Part shown: one piece after another, positions 37,917 through 46,777 of the stretch | How positions within the stretch are numbered: the stretch's first letter is position 1 | How the letters are laid out: every line of letters begins with the position of its first letter | Assembly: GCA_024639905.1 (NCBI GenBank) | Contig: JAHEGE010000008.1 | Location: 227,099-291,098 of the forward strand | Direction: 5' to 3' | Length of the DNA stretch: 64,000 bases | Source of the DNA: Gammaproteobacteria bacterium | GTDB lineage: Bacteria; Pseudomonadota; Gammaproteobacteria; Pseudomonadales; Pseudohongiellaceae | Made by a program: the position numbers and the translations under genes | The notes under the pieces: model-generated | The model's input: the letters and a program-made list of their open reading frames with translations, nothing else | Database searches by the model: none | What the model was told of the DNA's origin: nothing

Positions 37917-40900
37917 CTAGGTAAAGTCGCGCGAGTTGAGCGACAACTCGCCCAACCACGGCGAGAGGTCGACGAGGGTGTCCGCGATCACGTGAATCAC
38001 CCCGTCGCTCTCTTGCACTCTGCCAACCACACCCATCAGCATCGACTGTCTCACCACGGGACGCAGACGCTCACCTAGGGCCGGCCACACCACTACATTC
38101 ATGTGGCCGTCTTCGTCTTCTAACGTCAGAAACGTCACCCCCGAGGCGGTCATCGGGCGCTGACGGCACGTGACTAAGCCCACCACTTTCGTTCGTGCCT
38201 CATCCTCTAACTCGCTCAATGTCGCAGAACGATCCACACTAAAGTTGTCGAGGTGGCTGCGCAGTAGCGCCAGTGGATGCCGGCGCAGGGTGAACCCAGT
38301 GGCGGCATAGTCGCCCGCGACATTCTGCCCCTCGCTTACCGTCGGCAGCATGAGGCCGACGCCGAACTCGCTGTCGCCACGGTCTGCCCATTCGAACAAA
38401 TCGCCGGTAGGAGCCGTCTCAAGACCCGCATCACGACCTCGCGGGTTTTTGCCGCTAATCACGCCCGCCGCATGCCAGAACGCACGATGGCGGTCGCCGG
38501 CCAGTCCGCGCAGTGCATCCGCTGCCGCGAGCGCCTCGAGACCGCCGCGGTCGATGCCGGTACGAAACACGAGGTCTTGTATGGAGCGAAACTCACCGCC
38601 TCGGCGCGCCTCCTCAATAGCCGCGGCAGCCTCAGCAGACAAGCCTTTCACTAAATTGAACCCAATCCTCAACTGTTGCTGCGCCGCTGCGCATGCCTCC
38701 AACGAACACTGCGCCGAACTCCGGTTTACCTCCGCAGCTAACACCGTCACCCCGTGCCGCTGAGCATCCTTGATTAACTGCGCCGGCGCATAGAAGCCCA
38801 TGGGCTGGCTATTGAGCAGCGCGCAGCAAAACGCGGCAGGGTGATAGCACTTTAGCCACGACGACACGTAGGCGATAAGCGCAAAACTTGCCGAATGCGA
38901 TTCGGGAAAACCGTAGTCGCCGAAGCCCTTAATTTGATTAAACAGCTGCTCTGCGAAACTCATCTCGTAGCCGCGCGCCAGCATGCCGCCGACTAATTTT
39001 TCGCGGTAGGGCTCGAGTCCGCCCTTACGTTTCCACGCCGCCATCGCGCGTCGCAGGCTGTCGGCCTCGCCGCCGCTAAAGCCCGCCGCGACCATCGCCA
39101 GCTGCATCACCTGTTCTTGAAAAATCGGCACCCCGAGTGTGCGCTCGAGTGCGGCACGCACCGCCTCGCTGGGATAAGTCACAGGCTCCTTGCCGCTGCG
39201 GCGATTCAAATAAGGGTGCACCATATCGCCCTGAATCGGCCCCGGGCGCACAATCGCGATCTGAATCACGAGATCGTAATAGCAGCGCGGTTTTAATCGC
39301 GGCAGCATACTCATTTGCGCCCGCGACTCGATCTGAAACACGCCGATGGTGTCCGCTGCGCACATCATGTCGTAGACCTTGGGATCCTCGGCAGGGATTG
39401 TCTGGATCGTCAGCGGTTCTTCGCTGTAAGCACTTACTAGGTCTAGGCACTTACTCACCGCGCTGAGCATGCCCAGCGCGAGCACATCGATCTTCAGCAA
39501 CCCAAGCGCCTCGAGGTCGTTCTTCTCCCACTGAATAATAGTGCGGTCGACCATCGCCGCGTTCTCGATTGGCACGAGGTGAGTGAGCGGCCCCTGACTC
39601 AGCACGAAGCCGCCGACGTGCTGGGACAGATGTCGCGGGAAGCCGATCAGCTCCCCGGCGAGTGCAAGCAGCAGGCGTATCTTGGGGTCGTCTTTGTCGA
39701 TCTGGGCATCGGCGAGCTGCTCTTCGAGCCCCTCGCCCCACCAGTAAATCGCCTTGCTTAAGTGGTCGAGTAGCGCCTCGTCGAGCCCTAGCGTCCTGCC
39801 CACGTCGCGGATCGCCGAACGCGATTGGTAAGTAATCACTGTCGCTGCTAGTGCCGCACGGCCTCGGCCATACTTGCTGTAGAGGTATTGGATAACCTCC
39901 TCGCGGCGCGCGTTCTCGAAATCCACGTCGATGTCCGGCGGCTCGTTACGCTCTTTCGAGATGAAGCGCTCGAACAGCACCTCGATCCGGTCAGGATCGA
40001 CCTCGGTAATACCGAGGCAATAGCACACCGCCGAGTTGGCCGCCGAGCCGCGGCCTTGGCACAGGATTCGCTGCCGGCGCGCGAAGGCGACGATGTCGTG
40101 CACAGTGAGGAAATAGTGCTCATAGCCCACCTCCTTAATCAGCGCCAACTCGTGCTCGATGAGATTGCGCACCTTGGGACTCGCCCCCTGCGGCCAGCGC
40201 TCGCGGATACCTGCCTCGGTGAGCTCCCTAAGCCAGCCGCTCGCCGTGTATTGCGGCGGCACGAGTTCGCGCGGGTATTCGTAGCGCAGCTCGTCCAAGG
40301 AAAAGTCGCAGGCGTCGGCCAGCGCGACCGTCTCGGCGAGCTGCTCGGGGGAATAGAGTTTGCCGAGGCGCTCGCGGCTGCGCAGCGTGCGCTCGTTGTT
40401 TGCCTGGGCTGCATAGCCCAGCGAATCGAGACGCCGGCCGAGGCGAACCGCCGTCAGCGTATCGAGCAGCACCCGTCTGCTGGCGTCGTGCATTAATACC
40501 CCGCCGGCGGCACACAGTCGTATGCCGAAACGCGTGCCGAGTGCGCGCAGCCGCCGCAGGCGTTCGCTGTCGTCGCCGCGCAGATGCAGTTTGACGCCGA
40601 TACGCAGCGCCTCGCCGAATAACCGCACCAGCCACGTCGCCTGCGAGGCAAGCTGCTCGGCGCTCGCGCTGTCGATGGGCGGCAGCCACAGGGCGAAACA
40701 GTCGCTCGGCAGGTTCGCCTCCACCATGTCCCTGTCGACCCAGTATTCGCCTTTCACCGCCGCGCGCCGCGCACAGCTAATCAGATGGCTTAATTGCCCG
40801 TAGCCGCGGCGGCTGCGGGCAAGCAGCACTAGCGTCAGCGGCGCGACCGTAGCGCCGACGTTGGCCGTTTCGCGTAGCCGCAGCTCCGCTCCAATGATGA

Positions 40901-41147
40901 GCTTGAGCCCGCACTCCTTGGCCGCCACGTGCGCGCGCACGACCCCCGACAGCGAGCACTCGTCGCACAGCGCAAGAGCCGAGTAGCCGAGTTCATGAGC
41001 GCGCGCCACCAGCTCCTCGGGGAAGGACGCCGCGCCGAGGAAACTGAAGTTGGAGCGGCTATAAAGCTCGGCGTAGCCTAGATGAACAGGCGCGGAGCTG
41101 CTCGACTCAGAAACCTGAGCCGGCTGTGGGCAGTGCGAAAAGGACAT
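37917..41147 (-). CDS. dnaE2: Error-prone DNA polymerase III alpha subunit DnaE2 (ImuC)
   Basis: This 1076-residue C-family polymerase carries out mutagenic translesion synthesis. The PHP domain starts with YAELYSRSNFSFLGAASFPEEL, here in the DnaE2-specific form (SNFSFL, PEELV, CDECSLSGVVRAH). The polymerase active site is PDIDVDFENARREEV, and YGFPESHSASFALIAYVSSWLKC, which I quote only in part as GFPESHSASFALIAY, is diagnostic. The length is typical of DnaE2 and shorter than DnaE1. The start at 41147 lies 16 bases after its own LexA box. In most genomes dnaE2 follows imuB in one operon; here it is on the opposite strand. Confidence 0.95.
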   Translation of the reverse strand: MSFSHCPQPAQVSESSSSAPVHLGYAELYSRSNFSFLGAASFPEELVARAHELGYSALALCDECSLSGVVRAHVAAKECGLKLIIGAELRLRETANVGATVAPLTLVLLARSRRGYGQLSHLISCARRAAVKGEYWVDRDMVEANLPSDCFALWLPPIDSASAEQLASQATWLVRLFGEALRIGVKLHLRGDDSERLRRLRALGTRFGIRLCAAGGVLMHDASRRVLLDTLTAVRLGRRLDSLGYAAQANNERTLRSRERLGKLYSPEQLAETVALADACDFSLDELRYEYPRELVPPQYTASGWLRELTEAGIRERWPQGASPKVRNLIEHELALIKEVGYEHYFLTVHDIVAFARRQRILCQGRGSAANSAVCYCLGITEVDPDRIEVLFERFISKERNEPPDIDVDFENARREEVIQYLYSKYGRGRAALAATVITYQSRSAIRDVGRTLGLDEALLDHLSKAIYWWGEGLEEQLADAQIDKDDPKIRLLLALAGELIGFPRHLSQHVGGFVLSQGPLTHLVPIENAAMVDRTIIQWEKNDLEALGLLKIDVLALGMLSAVSKCLDLVSAYSEEPLTIQTIPAEDPKVYDMMCAADTIGVFQIESRAQMSMLPRLKPRCYYDLVIQIAIVRPGPIQGDMVHPYLNRRSGKEPVTYPSEAVRAALERTLGVPIFQEQVMQLAMVAAGFSGGEADSLRRAMAAWKRKGGLEPYREKLVGGMLARGYEMSFAEQLFNQIKGFGDYGFPESHSASFALIAYVSSWLKCYHPAAFCCALLNSQPMGFYAPAQLIKDAQRHGVTVLAAEVNRSSAQCSLEACAAAQQQLRIGFNLVKGLSAEAAAAIEEARRGGEFRSIQDLVFRTGIDRGGLEALAAADALRGLAGDRHRAFWHAAGVISGKNPRGRDAGLETAPTGDLFEWADRGDSEFGVGLMLPTVSEGQNVAGDYAATGFTLRRHPLALLRSHLDNFSVDRSATLSELEDEARTKVVGLVTCRQRPMTASGVTFLTLEDEDGHMNVVVWPALGERLRPVVRQSMLMGVVGRVQESDGVIHVIADTLVDLSPWLGELSLNSRDFT

Positions 41148-41163
41148 AGTGCCGCCTTAAAAA

Positions 41164-41183
41164 TACTGTTTATTTATACAGTA
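41164..41183. promoter_or_regulatory. LexA (SOS) box of dnaE2
   Basis: TACTGTTTATTTATACAGTA lies just upstream of the dnaE2 start and is the exact reverse complement of the imuA box. The identity extends to 23 bases. LexA bound here would cover the dnaE2 promoter. Confidence 0.92.
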
Positions 41184-41221
41184 TTTTGGCGAGCTCAGGC
41201 AAGCGTTGGCGGCGGTTACTG

Positions 41222-41701
41222 CTAGGGAATGGTCTCGCCAATAGACTGCATCGCAACAAAGGTCGAGGTGCTCGCAATAAACGGCAGCGTCGAGATCTTT
41301 TCCGCTAAGACCAGCCGGTAGGCGTTCATATCCCGCGTTCTCACCTTCATGAGGTAATCGAAATTACCCGCGATCAAATGCAGCTGCTCTATTTCCGCAA
41401 TCTTCGCCGCCGCCTCGTTAAATGCCTTAAGTGCCTCCTCGCGGGTGTCGGACAGCTTAACCTCCACGAAAGCCACATGGCTAAGCCCCAACTTAATTGG
41501 GTCTAGACTTGCCCGATAGCCCTTAATATAGCCGGCACTTTCGAGCCGATGCAGACGCGTCTGCGTGGGGGTTTTAGAGAGCGAAATCTTCTTTGCCATG
41601 GCGCTGATACTGCAGCGACCATCGACGGACAGTACCTCCAGAATCGCCTGGTCGTAGCGATCTAGGCCCGAGTATTCGAATGGCCCTTTATAGTTCGTCA
41701 T
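41222..41701 (-). CDS. Lrp/AsnC-family regulator, probably of putA
   Basis: The 159-residue protein has an N-terminal helix-turn-helix (YDQAILEVLSVDGRCSISAMA, then LSKTPTQTRLHRLESAGYIKGY) and a C-terminal ligand-binding RAM domain (VAFVEVKLSDTREEALKAF; HLIAGNFDYLMKVRTRDM). It is transcribed away from putA with about 100 bases between the starts. Divergent Lrp-type regulators (PutR in Agrobacterium and Rhodobacter, BkdR-like in others) activate putA in response to proline, so the same is inferred here. The gap probably holds its operator. Confidence 0.88.
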   Translation of the reverse strand: MTNYKGPFEYSGLDRYDQAILEVLSVDGRCSISAMAKKISLSKTPTQTRLHRLESAGYIKGYRASLDPIKLGLSHVAFVEVKLSDTREEALKAFNEAAAKIAEIEQLHLIAGNFDYLMKVRTRDMNAYRLVLAEKISTLPFIASTSTFVAMQSIGETIP

Positions 41702-41802
41702 ACGAATCGAATCTCCTGTTTTTTGCCTTCTGAAAGGAAATAAGCCTCATAGAATTGCATTACCATAGCCTAATTGATCTTCAACAACTACGGTAATTTA
41801 CT

Positions 41803-44800
41803 ATGCGCTCCCCCTATTCTGACTCGATCGACGACGCCACCTATCAGAACGAAGCCAATACCCTCGAGCAGCTCGTCGCAGCGGCAGCACTGAGCGAAGA
41901 TCAACGCAGCATAATTGTGGCCCGCGCGGCTGTCCTCGTAGAAGCCATCCGCGGTGATAAAAGCCCCGGTATCATGGAGGCATTTCTCGCCGAATATGGC
42001 CTATCGACAGACGAGGGCGTCGCGCTGATGTGCCTCGCCGAAGCGCTATTACGCGTGCCCGATCACGACACCATCGACGCCCTCATCGAGGACAAAATTG
42101 CGCCATCGGACTGGGGCAAGCATCTCGGCAGCTCGACGTCGTCACTGGTTAACGCCTCAACTTGGGGGCTGATGCTGACCGGTCGCGTGCTCAAAAACGA
42201 GAGCGTCAGCCCGGTAAAACACCTGAGAAGCGCGGTCAAACGGCTGGGCGAACCGGTCATCCGCACGGCCGTCACCGCCGCGATGAAAGAGATGGGCCGA
42301 CAGTTTGTGCTAGGCCAGACTATTCAGGATGCGCTCAAACGCGCTGCCGCTAAAGAGCGGGAGGGGTTTACTTATTCCTACGACATGCTCGGCGAAGCCG
42401 CGCGAAGCGACAGCGACGCTCAGGGCTACTACCGGGCTTACAGCGAAGCGATTGAGGCGATTGCAGTCACCAGTCGCAGCGACGAAACGCATCAAAATCC
42501 TGGTATCTCCGTCAAGCTCTCGGCGCTTCACCCTCGCTATGAGCTGAGCCAAAGAGTCCGCGTAATGGACGAACTCGTCCCGCGCGTCCGCGCGCTCGCG
42601 CTGCAAGCAAAGGCGGCCAACCTCGGTTTCACAATCGATGCAGAAGAACAGGATCGTCTCTCACTTTCCCTGGAGATCATTGAGGCAGTGCTCAACGATG
42701 CCCGACTCGAGGGCTGGGACGGCTTTGGCGTGGTTGTGCAGGCCTACGGGCCCCGCGCCATAAAAGTCATAGACACGATTCAGGACATCGCCCAGCGCTT
42801 GCACAGGCGCCTTTGCGTGCGATTAGTGAAAGGCGCCTACTGGGACACCGAGATCAAACAAGCCCAGGTTGAGGGCCTAGACGCCTTTCCCGTCTTTACT
42901 AGCAAGGCGGCAACCGATGTCAGCTATATCGCCTGCGCACGCAAACTCCTTTCCATGCCCGCCCATATTTATCCGCAGTTTGCGACCCATAACGCCCACA
43001 CTGTCGCCACTGTCCTCGCGCTAGCCGCGCCCGAGGCCCGGTTCGAGTTCCAGAAATTACATGGCATGGGCGACAGCCTGCATGAGCTGGTTATGCAGCG
43101 TGAGAAAACCCGCTGCCGAATCTACGCCCCCGTCGGTGTTCATCGCGACCTGCTCGCCTATCTTGTGCGCAGACTGTTAGAGAATGGGGCGAACTCGAGT
43201 TTTGTTAACCAGGTGATCGACACCAGCGTTCCTGCAACGGTGGTTGTGAAAGATCCGTTTGCGACCCTGGCCGAGGCCGCGCCGGGCATAAAGTTCGGCT
43301 CCGCTTTGTTCTCGCCGCAGCGTCAGAATTCACGCGGCTATAATCTCGCGCACTGGCCAACGCTTGCATGGATTGACCAGCAGCGCGATCCATTTAGACA
43401 GGCACAGTGGCAGGCACTGCCTCAACTTGCCGTTGCCTGCCCCGCAGCGGAGGGCGAGCCGATTCTCAACCCGAGTGAGCCTACCGACAGTGTCGGCAGC
43501 GTAGTCTTAGCGACGCCTGAGCTCGTGGCCGCGGCCATTGATGCCGCCACTCCGTGGCAGGCTGCAGCCAAGGACCGCGCTGCAATGCTGTGCCGCGTCG
43601 CCGATTTGTACGAGCAGCACAGCGGCGAGCTTTTCGCCCTGTTGGCGCGCGAGGCCGGCAAGACGCTTGATGACTGCGTCGGTGAGCTGCGCGAGGCGGT
43701 GGACTTCCTGCGTTATTACGCCGCACAAGTGCATCAGCAAAGCACCGAGACTCCCCCCGCGCCGGCGCACAGCGCAAAGGCCGGTCTTTTCGCCTGTATC
43801 AGCCCATGGAATTTCCCACTGGCGATTTTCACAGGACAAATCGCCGCGGCACTCGTCACCGGCAACGCGGTGTTGGCGAAGCCCGCCGAGCAAACACCGC
43901 TAATCGCCTCGCGTGCAGTCGCTTTGTTTCACCAGGCCGGCGTGCCGACGACCGCACTCCAGTGTCTGCCGGGTCGTGGCGAGACCGTCGGTGCAGCGCT
44001 CGTCTCCAACGCAAAAATAACCGGCGTTGCGTTTACGGGCTCGACGCAGACCGCTCGCGCTATCCGCACTGCAATGGCAGAGAATTTAACGCCTGGCGCG
44101 CCGCTCATCGCCGAAACCGGTGGTCTCAACGCCATGCTCGTCGACAGCACAGCGCTGCCAGAGCAGGCTGTGCAGGCCGTGCTAGAAAGCGCTTTCCACT
44201 CCGCAGGTCAGCGCTGCTCAGCGCTTCGATGCCTCTATATCCAGAGTGACATTGCTGCGCCATTTATCGAATTGTTAAAAGGCGCGATGAATGAGCTTTG
44301 TCTCGGCGACCCTTGGCAGCTCGCGACTGATTGCGGACCCGTAATCGATGGGCAGGCCAAGGCTGAGATCGAAGACTATATAGAGCACGCCGTCTCTGAA
44401 GGTCTCGTTTTGCACCGTTTAAAGTGCCCCGATGCTGGCTCTTTCATCGCTCCCACGCTTATCAGCGTCGATGGTATAGAAGAGTTGGAACGGGAGGTTT
44501 TTGGGCCTGTCCTGCATATTGCCACCTTTAAATCTAATGAGATTAATCAGGTAATCGACGCAATCAACGCCACAGGCTATGGGCTGACTTTCGGCTTACA
44601 AACCCGCATCGACGATCGCGTGCAAACCGTGTGCGATCGCATACGCGCGGGCAATGTGTACGTCAATCGAAATCAGATCGGCGCGATCGTAGGGTCGCAG
44701 CCGTTCGGGGGCGAGGGGCTTTCGGGCACTGGCGCCAAGGCAGGCGGCCCCGATTACCTCACGCGCTTCTGGCCCGCAGCGCCGCTACAGGCGTCGGGCG

Positions 44801-45309
44801 AAACCGCTGAGCCAAACAAATCCACTGGCACGGGTACTTCACAGCTCGCAGGAGATGTAGACGAAATCAGAGACGAGAACGAGGCTGAAAACTCAAGCCC
44901 TTTTGCCCCCCAACACCTACCCGGTCCCACCGGCGAGTCGAACGTGTTGACGCGAGCGCCACGCCCACCCCTTCTGTGTTTGGGTCCCGGAGCAGATTTC
45001 ATCGCGGCGCAGGCGCAGGCGGTGGAAAGCCACGGCGGGCAAGCTATCCGCGCTGAAGGGGAGATCGACGCTTCGGAGCTTTGTTCTTGGCCTAACATCT
45101 CTGCGGCAATCTGGTGGGGAGATAAGACCCAAGCGCGGGTTTTCGACCAGGCGCTCGCCACGCGCAGCGGCCCACTGACACCACTCATCACCGGACTTCC
45201 AGACCCAACTCGTGTTTTGCTCGAGCGCCACGTGTGTATCGACACAACCGCGTCGGGGGGTAATACCGCGCTGCTGAGCGGACAGGAGAGTGCCAAGCTC
45301 GCTCGCTAA
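41803..45309 (+). CDS. putA: Bifunctional proline dehydrogenase / P5C dehydrogenase PutA
   Basis: PutA oxidises proline to glutamate in two steps at the membrane. The 1168-residue protein lacks the ribbon-helix-helix DNA-binding domain of E. coli PutA at its N-terminus. The FAD-binding proline dehydrogenase barrel follows (SVKLSALHPRYE, RLVKGAYWDTEIK, FATHNAHTVATVL, MGDSLHE). The aldehyde dehydrogenase half has SPWNFPLAIFTGQIAAAL, the general base in IAETGGLNAML, and the nucleophile in AGQRCSALRCLY. About 165 residues beyond it, a Ser/Asn-rich linker leads to a small conserved-looking C-terminal domain. Without a DNA-binding domain it cannot autoregulate, which fits the divergent Lrp regulator. 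Confidence 0.95.
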   Translation: MRSPYSDSIDDATYQNEANTLEQLVAAAALSEDQRSIIVARAAVLVEAIRGDKSPGIMEAFLAEYGLSTDEGVALMCLAEALLRVPDHDTIDALIEDKIAPSDWGKHLGSSTSSLVNASTWGLMLTGRVLKNESVSPVKHLRSAVKRLGEPVIRTAVTAAMKEMGRQFVLGQTIQDALKRAAAKEREGFTYSYDMLGEAARSDSDAQGYYRAYSEAIEAIAVTSRSDETHQNPGISVKLSALHPRYELSQRVRVMDELVPRVRALALQAKAANLGFTIDAEEQDRLSLSLEIIEAVLNDARLEGWDGFGVVVQAYGPRAIKVIDTIQDIAQRLHRRLCVRLVKGAYWDTEIKQAQVEGLDAFPVFTSKAATDVSYIACARKLLSMPAHIYPQFATHNAHTVATVLALAAPEARFEFQKLHGMGDSLHELVMQREKTRCRIYAPVGVHRDLLAYLVRRLLENGANSSFVNQVIDTSVPATVVVKDPFATLAEAAPGIKFGSALFSPQRQNSRGYNLAHWPTLAWIDQQRDPFRQAQWQALPQLAVACPAAEGEPILNPSEPTDSVGSVVLATPELVAAAIDAATPWQAAAKDRAAMLCRVADLYEQHSGELFALLAREAGKTLDDCVGELREAVDFLRYYAAQVHQQSTETPPAPAHSAKAGLFACISPWNFPLAIFTGQIAAALVTGNAVLAKPAEQTPLIASRAVALFHQAGVPTTALQCLPGRGETVGAALVSNAKITGVAFTGSTQTARAIRTAMAENLTPGAPLIAETGGLNAMLVDSTALPEQAVQAVLESAFHSAGQRCSALRCLYIQSDIAAPFIELLKGAMNELCLGDPWQLATDCGPVIDGQAKAEIEDYIEHAVSEGLVLHRLKCPDAGSFIAPTLISVDGIEELEREVFGPVLHIATFKSNEINQVIDAINATGYGLTFGLQTRIDDRVQTVCDRIRAGNVYVNRNQIGAIVGSQPFGGEGLSGTGAKAGGPDYLTRFWPAAPLQASGETAEPNKSTGTGTSQLAGDVDEIRDENEAENSSPFAPQHLPGPTGESNVLTRAPRPPLLCLGPGADFIAAQAQAVESHGGQAIRAEGEIDASELCSWPNISAAIWWGDKTQARVFDQALATRSGPLTPLITGLPDPTRVLLERHVCIDTTASGGNTALLSGQESAKLAR

Positions 45310-45322
45310 GAGAAAACATTCC

Positions 45323-45357
45323 ATAAAAAAAGGCGACCTATTGGCCGCCTTTTTTAA
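45323..45357. terminator. Bidirectional terminator between putA and the facing gene
   Basis: AAAAAAAGGCG pairs with CGCCTTTTTT across a short loop. A tracts on one side and T tracts on the other serve putA from the left and the exported-protein gene from the right. Confidence 0.9.
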
Positions 45358-45369
45358 CTCGCAGAGAAC

Positions 45370-46356
45370 TTACTCGCCGCCGGATTCGCCTGCTGCAGCA
45401 CGCGCCTCTTCCATGCGCTCACCGCGCAGGATGTTGGTCATGCCGTAGTTGCCTTCGTGGCAGGCGTATTCGTACATCTGACCGTCGACCTTGCTCATAG
45501 GAATACGCGCGACGATCTTGTCTTTGAACGTGCTGGGATCTTCAACAGTGAACTCGTAGTCGACTGTGAACTCGTCAGTGCGTGTAAATCGCTCAGTTAA
45601 GAACTTGTCCTTAGCGCTGCCGAACACGCTGAAGCTTTGTGTCAGGTCATTGAAATTGCGCGTTTCGACAACGAGCGTATCGCCTTCCCAGTAGCCACGC
45701 GAATCGCCGGTCCATAGACGGATGTCATCGTCGATGTGTGCATCTTTATCGAGAGGGATGATGCGTGCATCGTGGATCATTTCCGTCATAACAACCACAG
45801 TGTCTCGGCTCTGCACGATCTGGATGTTGTTGTTATACATGCTGGGCGTGAACGGAGGGCCAGAATTAAAGCCGACGATGCAACGCTCAGATATACCGCG
45901 ATCTTCGTAGGAGTCTTTACCAATGCCACCTACAACAAGGCGCACAGGACGATCGCCTTCGATGTCTGGCCCAAGACCGCCGATCTGTACCACAGTGCCT
46001 TCAACTCGCTCAGGTACCTGGCCGTTCGTTGGGTAGGTGATCAGCGAGGTGCGGAGGTTATCGCCGCGACCGGCCTGTTCAACCCAAAACGTGTTATAGC
46101 CACCGACGCCATCGTTGTTGAGTGCTTCGTATTGCTTCTCGACGAATGAAGCGAGCATGTCGGCTTGCTCTTGAGTCATGTACTCGTTGTCGCCAAACAT
46201 GGCGGGGCGAGTCATGGGGATGTTGGAGGCGAAGTTCCATACACCCTGCAGATCTGGCTGACCCCACTCGGTGCGGGGTGCTTCGTAGTCTGCTGCAATG
46301 GCGAGGTTCGCTGCGCCGAAAGCCGCGACCGCTGTCATCAATACCTTGAGTTTCAT
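45370..46356 (-). CDS. Exported protein of an uncharacterised family
   Basis: A signal peptide (MKLKVLMTAVAAFGAANLAIAA) precedes a mature protein of about 305 residues. It has WGQPDLQGVWNF near the N-terminus, SERCIVGFNSGPPF in the middle and YWEGDTLVVETRNFND, then ERFTRTDEFTVDYEFTVED. I recall this family as common and multi-copy in marine and soil bacteria, with no known function. The fold is probably beta-rich. I chose the ATG at 46356, which has AGGAAG four bases upstream, over the track's start at 46389. The gene is divergent from the 48-residue gene at 46468. Confidence 0.78.
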   Translation of the reverse strand: MKLKVLMTAVAAFGAANLAIAADYEAPRTEWGQPDLQGVWNFASNIPMTRPAMFGDNEYMTQEQADMLASFVEKQYEALNNDGVGGYNTFWVEQAGRGDNLRTSLITYPTNGQVPERVEGTVVQIGGLGPDIEGDRPVRLVVGGIGKDSYEDRGISERCIVGFNSGPPFTPSMYNNNIQIVQSRDTVVVMTEMIHDARIIPLDKDAHIDDDIRLWTGDSRGYWEGDTLVVETRNFNDLTQSFSVFGSAKDKFLTERFTRTDEFTVDYEFTVEDPSTFKDKIVARIPMSKVDGQMYEYACHEGNYGMTNILRGERMEEARAAAGESGGE

Positions 46357-46467
46357 AATCTTCCTCGATGGATGGTCGTATCGTTTCAAGTGTAACCGAA
46401 CTACACGCCATTACAATACGTAGTCTTTGAGTATACGCTTGGGCGCTTGAGCCAAAGGAGAGTTGCC

Positions 46468-46614
46468 GTGCCAGAGAAAAACGCCGAAAAGTCAGCGCCA
46501 GACCAGCCAGAGAAAAAGAAGATCGTGCGCGAAGAGATCAAAGACCGCCACACCAGCCACTGGGACCTGGACATGCTCACCCGAGAAGAACTAGAACGCC
46601 TCCACAAGCAATAA
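46468..46614 (+). CDS. Small charged protein, 48 residues, not in ORF track
   Basis: A GTG at 46468, with GGAGA seven bases upstream, opens a frame for a 48-residue Lys/Glu-rich protein. The N-terminal half (EKNAEKSAPDQPEKKKIV) is disordered-looking; the C-terminal half (RHTSHWDLDMLTREELERLH) looks helical and compositionally specific. Its TAA stop lies four bases before the arm of repeat copy C. I do not recognise the family. The ribosome binding site, strand-specific codon use and the structured C-terminus support it. Confidence 0.6.
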   Translation: MPEKNAEKSAPDQPEKKKIVREEIKDRHTSHWDLDMLTREELERLHKQ

Positions 46615-46617
46615 CCC

Positions 46618-46702
46618 AAACCCGGGGTCAGGTCTTTCATCGATGCACTTAGCTGCATTTAATGCTAATAGATGCATCGATGAAAGACCTGACCCCGGGT
46701 TT
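46618..46702. repeat. Palindromic repeat, copy C
   Basis: Arms of 30 bases (AAACCCGGGGTCAGGTCTTT onward, 46618-46647, and its complement 46673-46702) pair perfectly. The 25-base loop shares AGCTGCATTT with copy B. The T tract on the right extends to TTTT. Confidence 0.95.
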
Positions 46703-46777
46703 TCCTAGCGCTGCTGGGCGTGTCGGCTTATTATCGATGCACATTGATCGCTAATTAAAACGATAAGGAGATCTTCC

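Noticed and set aside
46401-46658. 85-residue minus-strand ORF beginning MQLSASMKDLTPG
   Set aside because: Its start is donated by repeat copy C and the rest is antisense to the 48-residue gene; the sense frame has a better ribosome binding site.
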